64,000 bases of DNA from Mycolicibacterium sp. BiH015 (GCF_027706845.1 NZ_JAQGCZ010000013.1:1-64000); one strand, 5' to 3'. Numbered from the stretch's first letter, positions 15,872 through 25,430 are shown. Program-made: numbers and translations. The notes: generated by a model from the letters alone, not told the origin.

Positions 15872-16603
15872 TTACAGACGCGGGACGTCGACCACGACGG
15901 CTTCCAACGCGAACGGCGGCGCACCGAGACCGACCACCGAGAACGTCGACCACGGGGTGCGTTCGGTCAAGCGTCCGCGCGCGGAGCGGTCGCCGATCGT
16001 GACCGTCACCTCCTGGGGCAGCCGTACGTCGGAGTCAGCAGCGAAAATGGTTCCCTGCCAATGATAGTGACCGTCGATCGGATCGACCCTCCCCGTCAGA
16101 CGCACCTTCGCGTCGAGCACGCGGTCGCCCACCGCGACCGTCGCCCCACCGTCGTAGACGCTGTCCTCGGGGCCGTCCTCGACGCCCAGGGAACGCACCT
16201 CGAAAGCCGACGGGATGCGCCTGCCGACTGTGCGCCAGAAGTGGCCGCCGCGTCGGGCCCGCCCGCGCGAACGGTCGTCATATGTGCGCTGGGTGGCGGC
16301 CCGCACCTCGATACGGGTGGCGCCGGTGCGCTCGAGGTGATCCAGGCACTTGGAGATGTAGCCCTTCTGCGCCGCCACATCGGGCCCCGTCACGAGGAAC
16401 CAGTTGGGCACGCCGTGCACGGCGACGCCGAGGTAGGGCCGCAGATGTTCTATCCGGCAGTCCAGGGCCGAGGGAAGCGTGCCGTCGGTGGCGACGACGA
16501 TCCGCGCGTTGCGTCCACCCGCCGTCCACGTATGGGTGGCTTCGTCGAACGCGGCATCCCGCGCCGCGTCGGCGGCGAGGTAGACGACCGGCTCAACCGT
16601 CAC
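15872..16603 (-). CDS. DUF4873 protein with a flavin-monooxygenase-like N-terminal segment
   Basis: A 243-residue protein starting with GTG that overlaps the AurF gene stop (GTGA). The C-terminal half carries the DUF4873 pattern: 'LTGRVDPIDGHYHWQGTIFA' (split), 'VTVTIGDRSARGRLTERTPW' and a final beta strand. The N-terminal half contains 'PYLGVAVHGVPNWFLVTGPD' followed by an amphipathic helix. This resembles the C-terminal end of Baeyer-Villiger-type monooxygenases, without their Rossmann folds. It looks like a detached tail of such an enzyme. Coupling to the diiron oxygenase suggests a joint oxidation pathway. Confidence 0.7.
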   Translation of the reverse strand: MTVEPVVYLAADAARDAAFDEATHTWTAGGRNARIVVATDGTLPSALDCRIEHLRPYLGVAVHGVPNWFLVTGPDVAAQKGYISKCLDHLERTGATRIEVRAATQRTYDDRSRGRARRGGHFWRTVGRRIPSAFEVRSLGVEDGPEDSVYDGGATVAVGDRVLDAKVRLTGRVDPIDGHYHWQGTIFAADSDVRLPQEVTVTIGDRSARGRLTERTPWSTFSVVGLGAPPFALEAVVVDVPRL

Positions 16604-17502
16604 AGGAACCCGCCGCGCTTCCACAGGCGCCGCGCGACCGGCCCGAGCAGGCCGACCTCCTCGAGGAACGCCGCCAACGGGGCGAACCCGCTCACCTGAA
16701 CCTGGCGCCGGTGGGCGCTGGCGCGAGCCATCCGGCGGGCCGCGTCGGCATCGAGGCCGACGCGCGCGTACTGGACGCGATTGGTGAACAGGTGCCGGAA
16801 GAACAACCCGCCCACCCCGTTGATGTTGGCGACCACGAACTTCGGAAGGCGCCGCATGTGGGGCGCCCGCTTGCGCAGGCCGTCGCGGGCGAACTGGATG
16901 TGCCGTGCCTCTTCGGTGACGTGGATGCGCATCAGCCGCTGCACCATCGGCTGCAACTCCGGGTCGTCCATCATCTGTCGCTGAAGAGAATCGAAGATCT
17001 CCTCGCCGACCAGCGCCGCCACCCACAGCATCGAGCCCTGGAACGCGAACGGCAGCGCGTTGATGATGACTCGCTGATAACGCCTGGGCCGCACAGGTTT
17101 TGCGCCGATACGGTCGATTGCCTTGCCGAACATCACCATGTGCCGGGTCTCGTCACCGAGCTCGGTCAACTCGTAGTGGGTGGCCCGCGCGGTGGGATCC
17201 TGATGCATCATCTTGCGCAGCAGTGCCTGGTTGAGGATGTTCTCGAACCAGATTCCCGCCGACAGCGTGTTGGCCAGCTCCTGTCGGGACAGCTCGATCT
17301 GCTGCTCGCGTGTCATCGACTCCCACAGCGGCGTGCCGTAGAGCGACACGGTCCTCGGTGGCAGAAAGAACTTGTCCGGGTCCAGCGGGGCGTCCCAGTC
17401 GATGTCGACGACGGGCGCGTAGGACTTCTTGACCGAACCCTTGAGGAGGCGCTCGGCGAAATCCTGACGTGCCGCCGGTTGTGAGTGTGCAGGAGCCGTC
17501 AT
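16600..17502 (-). CDS. AurF-like diiron N-oxygenase family protein
   Basis: A 300-residue protein of the AurF/CmlI-like diiron oxygenase family (PF11583 type). Metal-ligand motifs are visible as 'WFENILNQ', 'ELGDETRHMVMF' and 'HVTEEARHIQFA', spaced as in ferritin-like carboxylate-bridged enzymes. The ATG at 17502 is set by the promoter and the loss of conservation further upstream. AurF oxidises aryl amines; mycobacterial members have no assigned substrate. It is translationally coupled to the DUF4873 gene. Confidence 0.85.
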   Translation of the reverse strand: MTAPAHSQPAARQDFAERLLKGSVKKSYAPVVDIDWDAPLDPDKFFLPPRTVSLYGTPLWESMTREQQIELSRQELANTLSAGIWFENILNQALLRKMMHQDPTARATHYELTELGDETRHMVMFGKAIDRIGAKPVRPRRYQRVIINALPFAFQGSMLWVAALVGEEIFDSLQRQMMDDPELQPMVQRLMRIHVTEEARHIQFARDGLRKRAPHMRRLPKFVVANINGVGGLFFRHLFTNRVQYARVGLDADAARRMARASAHRRQVQVSGFAPLAAFLEEVGLLGPVARRLWKRGGFL

Positions 17503-17534
17503 GGTGGTCCTTCCGCCGACCGGGGTGTCCCTCG

Positions 17535-17594
17535 ACGGTAGGGAGCGCCAACGAAAGATGTCAATACCTCTGGTACCGGATACTTGCGGTATTG
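17535..17594 (-). promoter_or_regulatory. Promoter of the diiron oxygenase operon with inverted repeat
   Basis: On the minus strand TTGACA (17564-17559) and TACCGT (17540-17535) are separated by 18 bases, about 33 bases before the AurF-like ATG. An inverted repeat CAATACC (17562-17568) ... GGTATTG (17588-17594) overlaps the -35 box and could bind a repressor. Confidence 0.5.
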
Positions 17595-17620
17595 CATTTC
17601 CGTGACCTGTGGGGTGGATC

Positions 17621-18013
17621 ATGGGCGGCATGGGATCGTTTCTGCTGCGCGCCGGCCTGACCGGGCTCGCCCTCTGGGTGGTCACGCTGCTGGTGCCGGG
17701 TATCGAGTTCGTCGGCGGTGGCTCGACGGCCGCGCGCATCGGCATCATCTTCGTCGTCGCCGTGATCTTCGGGCTGGTCAACGCAATCATCAAGCCGATC
17801 GTGCAGATCATCTCGATCCCGCTCTACATCCTCACGCTGGGGCTCTTCCACATCGTCATCAATGCCTTCATGTTGTGGATCACCTCCTGGATCACCGAGC
17901 ACACCACCCACTGGGGCCTGTTCATCGACGACTTCTGGTGGACCGCGATCTGGGCGGCCATCGTGTTGTCGGTCGTGAGCTGGCTGCTCTCGCTCGTCGT
18001 GCAGGCAGACTGA
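17621..18013 (+). CDS. Phage-holin-family (PF04020-type) membrane protein
   Basis: About 130 residues with four transmembrane helices and the family core 'GLVNAIIKPIVQIISIPLYI' followed by 'LGLFHIVINAFMLW'. Despite the family name these are chromosomal membrane proteins of unknown role, not phage lysis proteins. Three in-frame starts are possible (GTG 17609, ATG 17621, ATG 17630); 17621 is chosen arbitrarily among them because the GGGGTGG stretch lies just upstream. The fpg gene follows after five bases. Confidence 0.75.
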   Translation: MGGMGSFLLRAGLTGLALWVVTLLVPGIEFVGGGSTAARIGIIFVVAVIFGLVNAIIKPIVQIISIPLYILTLGLFHIVINAFMLWITSWITEHTTHWGLFIDDFWWTAIWAAIVLSVVSWLLSLVVQAD

Positions 18014-18018
18014 GTGGT

Positions 18019-18882
18019 ATGCCTGAACTCCCCGAGGTCGAAGCGCTCGCCGATCATCTGCGTCGCCACGCCGTCGGACTGACCGTCGGCCGGGTCGACG
18101 TCTCGGCACTGTCGGTCCTCAAGACGTTCGACCCGCCGGTGACGGCCCTGGCCGGACAAGAGGTCACCGGCGCCAACCGGTGGGGCAAATACCTCGGCGT
18201 GCAGGCCGGCGATCTGCACCTGATCACCCATCTGTCGCGGGCAGGGTGGCTGCGCTGGTCCGACAAGCTCGCGGCGGCGCCGTTGAAGCCGGGCAAGGGC
18301 CCGATCGCATTGCGCGTGCATCTGGGCGCGCCTGGTGAGGCGGCCGGTTTCGACCTCACTGAGGCCGGCACGCAGAAGCGGCTGGCGGTGTGGCTCGTAT
18401 CCGACCCGATGGCCGTTCCGCAGATCGCGTCGCTGGGTCCCGACGCCCTGTCGTTGAGCGTCGACGCATTGACCGATGTGCTCAAGACCCAGGGTGGTCG
18501 CATCAAGACCGTGATCACCGACCAGAAGGTGATCGCCGGTATCGGCAACGCCTACAGCGACGAGATCCTTCATGTCGCCAAGCTCTCACCGTTCGCGACC
18601 GCCAACAAGCTGACCGCGGCGCAGCTCGCGACGTTGCACGACGCGATGATCACCGTGCTGACCGACGCGGTGACACGCTCGGTCGGCCAGCAGGCCGCGA
18701 CGCTGAAGGGGGAGAAGCGGTCGGGGCTGCGCGTGCATGCCCGCACGGGGCTGCCGTGTCCGGTGTGCGGAGACACCGTGCGGGAGGTCTCGTTCGCCGA
18801 CAAGTCGTTCCAGTACTGCCCGACGTGCCAGACCGGCGGCAAGGTGCTCGCCGATCGGCGGATGTCGCGCCTGCTCAAATAG
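18019..18882 (+). CDS. Formamidopyrimidine-DNA glycosylase family protein (Fpg2-type)
   Basis: A 287-residue H2TH DNA glycosylase/AP lyase. The mature N-terminus P-E-L-P-E-V-E carries the catalytic proline and glutamate; 'VIAGIGNAYSDEILH' is the helix-two-turns-helix. The C-terminal zinc finger C-P-V-C-G ... C-P-T-C is complete. By synteny it matches Rv0944, which in M. tuberculosis is a much shorter protein as I recall, so this is the full-length form. It acts in base-excision repair of oxidised purines or pyrimidines. A hairpin follows directly after the stop. Confidence 0.9.
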   Translation: MPELPEVEALADHLRRHAVGLTVGRVDVSALSVLKTFDPPVTALAGQEVTGANRWGKYLGVQAGDLHLITHLSRAGWLRWSDKLAAAPLKPGKGPIALRVHLGAPGEAAGFDLTEAGTQKRLAVWLVSDPMAVPQIASLGPDALSLSVDALTDVLKTQGGRIKTVITDQKVIAGIGNAYSDEILHVAKLSPFATANKLTAAQLATLHDAMITVLTDAVTRSVGQQAATLKGEKRSGLRVHARTGLPCPVCGDTVREVSFADKSFQYCPTCQTGGKVLADRRMSRLLK

Positions 18883-18945
18883 CGCCGAAACTGCATTCCA
18901 TGCGGCGGACGAGGCGTTTCCGGCACACGGAACGCACTTTCGGCG
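18883..18945. repeat. Intergenic inverted repeat downstream of fpg
   Basis: CGCCGAAA (18883-18890) pairs with TTTCGGCG (18938-18945), continued inward by TGC/GCA and TTCC/GGAA with mismatches, around a roughly 30-base loop. It starts at the first base after the fpg stop. It may end transcription or be a member of a dispersed palindromic family; no U-tract follows. Confidence 0.45.
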
Positions 18946-18982
18946 ATTAACGGGACTTGTCTAACTCGGTTATCCTTCGCCC

Positions 18983-19732
18983 ATGACTCGGCAGAAGATC
19001 CTCATCACCGGAGCGAGCTCCGGCCTCGGCGCCGGGATGGCCCGCCAGTTCGCCGCCAAGGGACGTGACCTCGCCCTGTGCGCGCGCAGACTCGACAATC
19101 TCGACGAGCTGAAGGCCGAGCTGGTCACGCGGTACCCGAACATCAGGGTCGCCGTCGCCGCCCTCGACGTCAACGACCACGATCAGGTGCCGAAGGTGTT
19201 CAACGAGCTCAGCGATGAACTCGGCGGCATCGACTGCGTCATCGTCAATGCCGGTATCGGCAAGGGCTATCCGCTCGGCGGCGGCAAGCTGTGGGCGAAC
19301 AAGGCCACGATCGAGACCAATCTGGTTGCAGCGCTGGTGCAGATCGAAACGGCACTGGAGATTTTCAAGGCTGCGGACGCCGGCCATCTGGTGCTGGTGT
19401 CGTCGGTCCTGGGCAATGTCGGCGTGCCGGGGTTCAAGGCCGCGTATGCGGCGAGCAAGGCCGGCGTGACGTCGCTCGGTCAGTCGCTGCGCGCCGAATA
19501 CCCGTCCGGGCCCATCAAGATCACCGTGCTGGAGCCCGGCTACATCGAGTCCGAGATGACGGCGAAGTCCAACTCGACGATGCTCATGGTCGACAACGAG
19601 ACCGGCGTCAAGGCCATGGTGGATGCCATCGAGAAGGAGAAGGGGCGCGCGGTCGTCCCCGGTTGGCCCTGGTGGCCGCTGGTCGAGGTCATGAAGCTGG
19701 TGCCCCCGCGCTTCACCAAGTTCTTCGCGTGA
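18983..19732 (+). CDS. Short-chain dehydrogenase/reductase (Rv0945-like)
   Basis: A 249-residue classical SDR: 'ILITGASSGLGAGMARQFA' is the nucleotide-binding TGxxxGxG motif, N-A-G lies in 'VIVNAGIGKG', and the catalytic Ser and Tyr-x3-Lys appear in 'VLVSSVLG' and 'AAYAASKAG'. A basic residue after the glycine motif ('CARRLDNL') suggests NADP(H). Synteny with Rv0945 supports the call. Substrate unknown. Its stop abuts that of pgi with no intervening base. Confidence 0.9.
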   Translation: MTRQKILITGASSGLGAGMARQFAAKGRDLALCARRLDNLDELKAELVTRYPNIRVAVAALDVNDHDQVPKVFNELSDELGGIDCVIVNAGIGKGYPLGGGKLWANKATIETNLVAALVQIETALEIFKAADAGHLVLVSSVLGNVGVPGFKAAYAASKAGVTSLGQSLRAEYPSGPIKITVLEPGYIESEMTAKSNSTMLMVDNETGVKAMVDAIEKEKGRAVVPGWPWWPLVEVMKLVPPRFTKFFA

Positions 19733-21382
19733 TCACGGCGTGCGGCCGCGCTCTGCCCGGTAGCGGCGCACGAGGGCGTCTGTCGACGAATCCGACTGCG
19801 CAGCAGGCGATTCGTCGGATGTGATCACCGGCAGCAGGGCCTTGGCCTGCGTCTTGCCCAGCTCCACACCCCACTGGTCGAACGAGTCGATGCCCCAGAT
19901 GACGCCCTCGGTGAACACCTGATGCTCGTAGAGAGCGACGAGCTGGCCCACCACAGAGGGCGTCAGCTTGGTCGCGAGGATTGACGTGCTTGGCCGGTTG
20001 CCCGGCATCACCTTGTGCGGCACCACATTCGACGGAGTGCCTTCAGCAGCGATCTCGTCGGCCGTCTTCCCGAACGCGAGCACCTGCGTCTGGGCGAAAT
20101 AGTTGCTCATCAGAAGATCGTGCATGCTGCCGGTGCCGTCAGCGGTCGGCAGGTCGTCGGTCGGCTCGCTGAAACCGATGAAGTCGGCGGGGATCAGCCG
20201 GGTGCCCTGATGAAGCAGTTGATAAAACGCGTGCTGGCCGTTGGTGCCAGGTTCGCCCCAGAAGATCTCGCCGGTGCTGGTCGTCACCGGTGAGCCGTCA
20301 GCCTGCACCGACTTGCCGTTCGACTCCATCGTCAGCTGTTGCAGATACGCCGCAAACCGGGCCAGGTCATTCGAATACGGAAGCACCGCACGGGTTTCCG
20401 CGCCGAAGAAGTTGTTGTACCAGAGCCCGATCAGGCCGAGCAGCACCGGTGCGTTGGCCTCCAGCGGTGCCGTGCGGAAGTGCTCGTCGACGAGGTGGAA
20501 CCCGGCCAGGAACTCCGCGAAACGCTCCCGACCGATCACCGCCATCACCGACAGGCCGATCGCCGAGTCCACCGAGTAGCGGCCGCCGACCCAGTCCCAG
20601 AAGCCGAACATGTTGTCGGTGTCGATGCCGAACTCGTCGACCAGCTTGGCGTTCGTCGACACCGCCACGAAGTGCTTCGACACCGCCGCATCGCCGAGCG
20701 CCTCGGTGAGCCAGCGACGCGCGGCCGTCGCGTTGGTCAGCGTCTCCAGGGTCGAGAACGTCTTCGACGCGACGATGAAAAGCGTTGTCGCAGGGTCGAG
20801 TCCGGTCAGCTTGGCCACCAGATCCGCAGGGTCGACGTTGGAGACGAACCGCGCCGAGATACCCGCGTCGGCGTAGTGGCGGAGCGCCTGGTCCACCATG
20901 ACCGGACCGAGGTCCGAGCCGCCGATGCCGATGTTCACCACGTTCGTGATGCGTTCGCCCGTCGCGCCGCGCCAATCACCGCTGCGCAGCCGGTCGGTGA
21001 AGTCGCCCATCCGGTCGAGGACCTCGTGCACATCGGCGACGGCGTCCTGGCCGTCGACGGTCAGCTCCGCATCGCGCGGCAGCCGCAGCGCCGTGTGCAG
21101 CACTGCACGGTCCTCGGAGGTGTTGATGTGCTCGCCCGCGAACATCGCGTCGCGCTTGGCGGCCAGATCCGCCGCGCGGGCGAGGTCGAGCAGCAGCGTC
21201 AGCGTCTCGCGGGTCACGCGGTGCTTGCTGTAGTCGATGTAGAGATCGCCTACCGTCATCGCCAACTCGGTTCCGCGGGCCGGATCCTCGGCGAAAAGTG
21301 ATCGCAGATCGGTCGCAGCGACCTCGTCGTGGTGGCGGGAGAGAGCTGCCCAGGCAGGTGTGGCCGTGATGTCGGAACCCAT
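19733..21382 (-). CDS. pgi: Glucose-6-phosphate isomerase
   Basis: A 549-residue enzyme interconverting glucose 6-phosphate and fructose 6-phosphate. Signature regions are '[13 protein letters not shown]', '[15 protein letters not shown]', '[17 protein letters not shown]' with the catalytic region and, near the C-terminus, '[17 protein letters not shown]'. The ATG at 21382 gives the usual length; the longer frame upstream overlaps the divergent dehydrogenase. Synteny with Rv0946c agrees. Confidence 0.97.
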   Translation of the reverse strand: MGSDITATPAWAALSRHHDEVAATDLRSLFAEDPARGTELAMTVGDLYIDYSKHRVTRETLTLLLDLARAADLAAKRDAMFAGEHINTSEDRAVLHTALRLPRDAELTVDGQDAVADVHEVLDRMGDFTDRLRSGDWRGATGERITNVVNIGIGGSDLGPVMVDQALRHYADAGISARFVSNVDPADLVAKLTGLDPATTLFIVASKTFSTLETLTNATAARRWLTEALGDAAVSKHFVAVSTNAKLVDEFGIDTDNMFGFWDWVGGRYSVDSAIGLSVMAVIGRERFAEFLAGFHLVDEHFRTAPLEANAPVLLGLIGLWYNNFFGAETRAVLPYSNDLARFAAYLQQLTMESNGKSVQADGSPVTTSTGEIFWGEPGTNGQHAFYQLLHQGTRLIPADFIGFSEPTDDLPTADGTGSMHDLLMSNYFAQTQVLAFGKTADEIAAEGTPSNVVPHKVMPGNRPSTSILATKLTPSVVGQLVALYEHQVFTEGVIWGIDSFDQWGVELGKTQAKALLPVITSDESPAAQSDSSTDALVRRYRAERGRTP

Positions 21383-21431
21383 GACAAGAACCCTAGTGCG
21401 GCCACTTGACCGAAGGTGTAAGACGTGGGGT

Positions 21432-22880
21432 ATGGATAGCACCGCACTGTTGAAGTCCGTCCCGACCGGCCTGTGGATCGGCGGTGAGGAGCGGACGGGC
21501 GCGTCGACGTTCGACGTGCTGGATCCCAGCGACGACGAGGTGCTGACCCAGGTCGCCGACGCGACGCCCGACGACGCGCGCGCAGCACTCGATGCCGCGT
21601 GCGCCGTCCAGGCCGAATGGGCGGGCACCGCCCCCCGCAAGCGGGGCGAGATCCTGCGCTCGGTCTTCGAGATGATCACCGCCCGCGCCGACGACATCGC
21701 CGCGCTTATGACTCTGGAGATGGGCAAGGTGGTCGCCGAGAGCAAGGGCGAGGTCACCTACGGTGCCGAATTCTTCCGCTGGTTCGCCGAAGAGGCCGTC
21801 CGCATCGACGGCCGTTTCACGCCCAGTCCCGCGGGCACCGGCCGCATCCTCGTCACCAAACAGGCCGTCGGTCCGTGCTATGCCATCACGCCGTGGAACT
21901 TCCCGCTGGCCATGGGGACTCGCAAGATGGGGCCGGCGTTTGCCGCCGGTTGCACGATGATCGTCAAGCCGGCGCAGGAGACGCCGCTGACGATGCTGCT
22001 ATTGGCCAAGCTGATGGACGAGGCGGGCCTGCCCAAGGGCGTGCTTTCGGTGCTGCCGACCAGCAACCCGGGCGGCGTCACCGAGGCGCTGATCAACGAC
22101 GGACGGCTGCGGAAGCTGACGTTCACCGGCTCCACGGGCGTCGGCAAGGCGCTGGTGAAGCAGTCCGCGGACAAGCTGCTGCGGACGTCGATGGAGCTCG
22201 GCGGCAACGCCCCGTTCGTGGTGTTCGACGACGCCGACGTGGACGCCGCCGTGGACGGGGCGATCCTGGCGAAGATGCGCAACGGCGGTGAGGCGTGCAC
22301 CGCGGCCAACCGCTTCCACGTCGCCAATGCGGTGCGCGAGGAGTTCACCGAGAAGTTCGTGAAGCGGATGAGCGAGTTCACCCTCGGCAAGGGTCTCGAC
22401 GAGAAGTCGACCCTGGGCCCGCTGATCAACGCCAAGCAGGTCGCCACGGTTACGGAACTGGTGTCCGACGCGGTGTCCCGCGGCGCGACCGTCGCCATCG
22501 GCGGCGTCGCCCCGGGTGGGCCCGGGAACTTCTACCCGGCCACGGTGCTCACCGACGTTCCCGCCGATGCGCGCATCCTCAAGGAAGAGGTGTTCGGTCC
22601 CGTCGCGCCGATCGCCGGCTTCGACACCGAGGAGGAAGGCATCGCCGCGGCCAACGACACCGAGTACGGCCTCGCGGCCTACGTCTACACCAAGTCACTC
22701 GACCGGGCGCTGCGGGTCGCCGAGGGCATCGAGTCGGGCATGGTCGGCGTCAACCGCGGAGTGATCTCCGATGCCGCAGCCCCGTTCGGTGGAATCAAGG
22801 AGTCCGGATTCGGCCGCGAGGGCGGCACCGAGGGGATCGAGGAGTACCTCGACACGAAGTACATCGCGCTGACCAAATAG
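21432..22880 (+). CDS. gabD: NAD(P)-dependent succinate-semialdehyde dehydrogenase family protein
   Basis: A 482-residue aldehyde dehydrogenase. '[19 protein letters not shown]' and '[12 protein letters not shown]' form the cofactor fold, '[15 protein letters not shown]' supplies the general-base Glu, and '[11 protein letters not shown]' holds the catalytic Cys. Sequence style matches GabD-type succinate-semialdehyde dehydrogenases, which feed GABA or alpha-ketoglutarate-derived carbon to succinate; sucCD lies 18 kb away. It is divergent from pgi with only 49 bases between the starts, so the promoters must overlap. A strong hairpin starts at its stop codon. Confidence 0.85.
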   Translation: MDSTALLKSVPTGLWIGGEERTGASTFDVLDPSDDEVLTQVADATPDDARAALDAACAVQAEWAGTAPRKRGEILRSVFEMITARADDIAALMTLEMGKVVAESKGEVTYGAEFFRWFAEEAVRIDGRFTPSPAGTGRILVTKQAVGPCYAITPWNFPLAMGTRKMGPAFAAGCTMIVKPAQETPLTMLLLAKLMDEAGLPKGVLSVLPTSNPGGVTEALINDGRLRKLTFTGSTGVGKALVKQSADKLLRTSMELGGNAPFVVFDDADVDAAVDGAILAKMRNGGEACTAANRFHVANAVREEFTEKFVKRMSEFTLGKGLDEKSTLGPLINAKQVATVTELVSDAVSRGATVAIGGVAPGGPGNFYPATVLTDVPADARILKEEVFGPVAPIAGFDTEEEGIAAANDTEYGLAAYVYTKSLDRALRVAEGIESGMVGVNRGVISDAAAPFGGIKESGFGREGGTEGIEEYLDTKYIALTK

Positions 22881-22963
22881 TCTGCTCGCCGACGGCCCCG
22901 CCCGCCGAGCAGACGTAAACTCGGGCGTGTCCAGGGTGACACGCCGGAGTTTGCGTCTGCTCG
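22880..22963. repeat. Three-arm palindromic element downstream of gabD
   Basis: GTCTGCTCG (22880-22888) can pair with CGAGCAGAC (22906-22914). The latter also begins a longer hairpin, CGAGCAGACG-T-AAACTC-G-GGCGTGTC (22906-22931), that pairs with 22938-22963 through two single mismatches around a six-base loop. The two folds exclude each other. It may be a terminator or a dispersed intergenic palindrome. Confidence 0.6.
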
Positions 22964-23068
22964 CGGAGGCGGCCCAGCCCGCGTACGAGACCCGCGCGCG
23001 CCTTCCCGACCGGGGACCTGTCCGCCCATAGACTTCCTTGCTCGGACAGGTAGGGAGGGCGCTCGACT

Positions 23069-25084
23069 GTGACTGCCGTGAGTGCGGCGCCAACCCGGGT
23101 GGGCCCGCGCCGTTATGTCGGTCCAGGACAGTCGATCCCGGCCCTCGACGGGGTCAGGGCCATTGCCGTCGCGCTGGTGTTGGCCGACCACGGCGGCATT
23201 CCCGGCCTGTCGGGCGGCTTTCTCGGCGTCGACGTCTTTTTCGTGCTCAGTGGCTTTCTCATCACCTCACTGCTGCTCGACGAGATCGGGCGCACCGGCC
23301 GGATCGGTCTGAAGGGTTTCTGGATTCGCCGCGCACGCCGACTGCTTCCTGCCCTGATCGTGATGGTGCTGGCCGTGGTGGCATTGCGTGAACTGTTCTC
23401 CGAAGAGTCCACCGCGACGCTGCGCGACGACGCCGTCGCCGCGTTCTTCTGGATGTCCAACTGGATGTTCGTGGCCAACCAGACCGACTACTTCGCCCAG
23501 GGCGCGCCCCCGTCACCTCTGCAGCACACCTGGTCGCTGGCCGTCGAGGAGCAGTACTACGTCCTGTGGCCGGTGGTGATTGCGGCCGTCATCGCGGGGC
23601 TGAGCGCGATCGCCTACCGGCGGGGTGTGACCCTGTCGCGGCGCGTCGTGCGCACCGCGGTGTTCTGCCTGGCCGCCGTGGGTGTCGTCGCATCAGCGAC
23701 CGCGACGTTCTTCCTCAGCTCCACCGACAACCTCAACCGCGTCTACTTCGGCACCGACACCCGCGTGCAGGCCCTGCTCGTCGGCGCGGCTGCCGCAGCC
23801 CTCGTGGTCCGCGACTGGCGGGGCTTGACCGCGGGCCTGGCGATGTTCCGTTCGCGGTGGACGCGGTGGGTCGCGTGGGCGCTTCCGGTGGTCGGGCTCG
23901 TCGTGTTGTTCATGGCGGCCCGCATCGCCACCGGCAGCGCCGAGGAGTTCCGCAGCGGCCTGCTGATCGTGGTCGCGCTCGCGGCGATCCTCGTCATCGC
24001 CCCGGTGGCGCTCGCGCAGGACGGTCCGGTCGCGCGTCTGCTCTCCGTCGGACCGCTCGTCGGGCTGGGCGCGATCTCCTACGGCGTTTACCTGTGGCAC
24101 TGGCCGATCTTCCTGGTACTCAACGGTGAGCGCACCGGAACGCAGGGGTGGCAATTGTTCGCGCTGCGGTGTGCGGCGACCGTCGCGGTGGCGGCGGTGT
24201 CCTGGTGGCTCATCGAGCAGCCGATCCGCGAGTGGCGGCCCGCCTTCGTGCCGATGCTGCCGCTCGCGGGAGCGACGGCTGCCACCGCCGCCGTCGTGAC
24301 GATGACGGTGCTACCGGTCCGGGTGCTTCCCGAGCTGCCAAAGCCCGGTCCGCTGATCGACACGGCGGCTCTGGTCGGGCCGGAAGTTCCGGTCGAGGTG
24401 ACGCAGGCGCCGCGTCCCCGCACCCCCGGCGATCTGCGCGTCGCGGTGTTCGGCGACTCGATCGCGTGGACGATCATGCGCTACCTGCCCGAGACCCCCG
24501 GGCTCGACTTCGCGGACTTCACGACGATCGGATGCGGCATCGCCCGCGGCGGCCCCTACGAATACGTGGGCCAGGAATTGCAGCAGAAGCCCGAATGCGA
24601 CGCGTGGCCGGCGCGGTGGGCGCAGCGCATCGGCCACGAGCGGCCCGACGTGGTGCTGCTGACGGTCGGTCGCTGGGAGGTCGTCGACCGGATGAGCGAA
24701 GGTCAGTGGACCCACATCGGCGAGCCGGGATACGACGCGTACCTGCGCGGTGAGCTCAACCGTGCCCTCGACATCCTCGGCTCGACAGGAGCCCGGATCG
24801 TGGTCACGACCGAGCCGTACAACCGCCGCGCCGAGAAGCCGGACGGGAGTCTCTACCCGGAAGATCAGCCGAAGCGGGTCGAGCGGTGGAATGCCCTGCT
24901 GCGCAGCGTCGTCGGCGAGCGGCCGAACGCCACGGTGCTGGACCTCAACAAGAAGCTCAGCCCCAACGGCTACTACCAGACCCGGGTCGACGGCATCAGG
25001 GTACGCAGCGACGGTGTGCACCCGACACCGGAGGCGGTCGAGTGGATGACGCCCTGGTTGGTCGAGGGGCTCAAAGCTCCGTAG
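23069..25084 (+). CDS. OafA/YrhL-type acyltransferase with C-terminal SGNH domain
   Basis: A 671-residue integral membrane acyltransferase-3 protein. The N-terminal part has the family motifs 'ALDGVRAIAVALVLADH' (active-site His), 'FFVLSGFLITSLLL' and 'FWIRRARRLLPAL', with about ten membrane helices up to residue 420. The periplasmic C-terminal part is an SGNH hydrolase-like domain with 'VAVFGDSIAW' and 'GVHPTPEAVEW' carrying the Ser and His. Such proteins O-acylate cell-envelope glycans or glycolipids using an acyl donor from the cytoplasm. GTG at 23069 is used; GTG at 23078 is also possible. Target glycan unknown. Confidence 0.88.
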   Translation: MTAVSAAPTRVGPRRYVGPGQSIPALDGVRAIAVALVLADHGGIPGLSGGFLGVDVFFVLSGFLITSLLLDEIGRTGRIGLKGFWIRRARRLLPALIVMVLAVVALRELFSEESTATLRDDAVAAFFWMSNWMFVANQTDYFAQGAPPSPLQHTWSLAVEEQYYVLWPVVIAAVIAGLSAIAYRRGVTLSRRVVRTAVFCLAAVGVVASATATFFLSSTDNLNRVYFGTDTRVQALLVGAAAAALVVRDWRGLTAGLAMFRSRWTRWVAWALPVVGLVVLFMAARIATGSAEEFRSGLLIVVALAAILVIAPVALAQDGPVARLLSVGPLVGLGAISYGVYLWHWPIFLVLNGERTGTQGWQLFALRCAATVAVAAVSWWLIEQPIREWRPAFVPMLPLAGATAATAAVVTMTVLPVRVLPELPKPGPLIDTAALVGPEVPVEVTQAPRPRTPGDLRVAVFGDSIAWTIMRYLPETPGLDFADFTTIGCGIARGGPYEYVGQELQQKPECDAWPARWAQRIGHERPDVVLLTVGRWEVVDRMSEGQWTHIGEPGYDAYLRGELNRALDILGSTGARIVVTTEPYNRRAEKPDGSLYPEDQPKRVERWNALLRSVVGERPNATVLDLNKKLSPNGYYQTRVDGIRVRSDGVHPTPEAVEWMTPWLVEGLKAP

Positions 25085-25099
25085 AGGGCGGCGCCGAAC

Positions 25100-25396
25100 T
25101 CAGTGTCCGAGCCGGCCGCGTCCGAGGCGCAGCAGCAGCATTGCGAGGTTCTTGCCCTCTTCACCCAGCACGCTGTAGCGCTCGATGACCTTCATCTCGC
25201 GGCTGTGCACCAGGCGGGTGCCACCGGACGCCATCCGGGCCTTGCCGATCATTCGCGACACCTCGGTGCGGCGCTGGATGGCTTCGAGGATCGTGGCGTC
25301 AAGCCGGTCGATCTCCTGACGGAGTTCGTCGATATCAGGCACCGTCGATGATCCCGTGGTTTCTGTGTGCGTAGTGGTTTCTGTATGCGGCGTCAT
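25100..25396 (-). CDS. Chorismate mutase, AroQ type (Rv0948c-like)
   Basis: A 98-residue AroQ-delta chorismate mutase converting chorismate to prephenate for Phe/Tyr synthesis. The helical core 'IDELRQEIDRLDATILEAI' and 'GKARMASGGTRLVHSREMKV' carries the expected Arg/Lys residues. The C-terminus 'LRLGRGRLGH' is identical in style to Rv0948c, where it contacts DAHP synthase and activates the mutase. The N-terminus is a Thr/His-rich low-complexity lead. The ATG at 25396 is followed upstream by a structured leader. It is convergent with the acyltransferase gene. Confidence 0.93.
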   Translation of the reverse strand: MTPHTETTTHTETTGSSTVPDIDELRQEIDRLDATILEAIQRRTEVSRMIGKARMASGGTRLVHSREMKVIERYSVLGEEGKNLAMLLLRLGRGRLGH

Positions 25397-25430
25397 GTTT
25401 TTGTTCTCCGGATTCTCGTTGTGTGGAAGG

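Noticed and set aside
17621-18013. Prophage signal from the 'phage holin' family name
   Set aside because: The family is common in bacterial chromosomes and no phage genes are near.
21383-21757. Longer pgi frame starting upstream of 21382
   Set aside because: It would run through the divergent gabD start, and the extra residues do not resemble glucose-6-phosphate isomerase.
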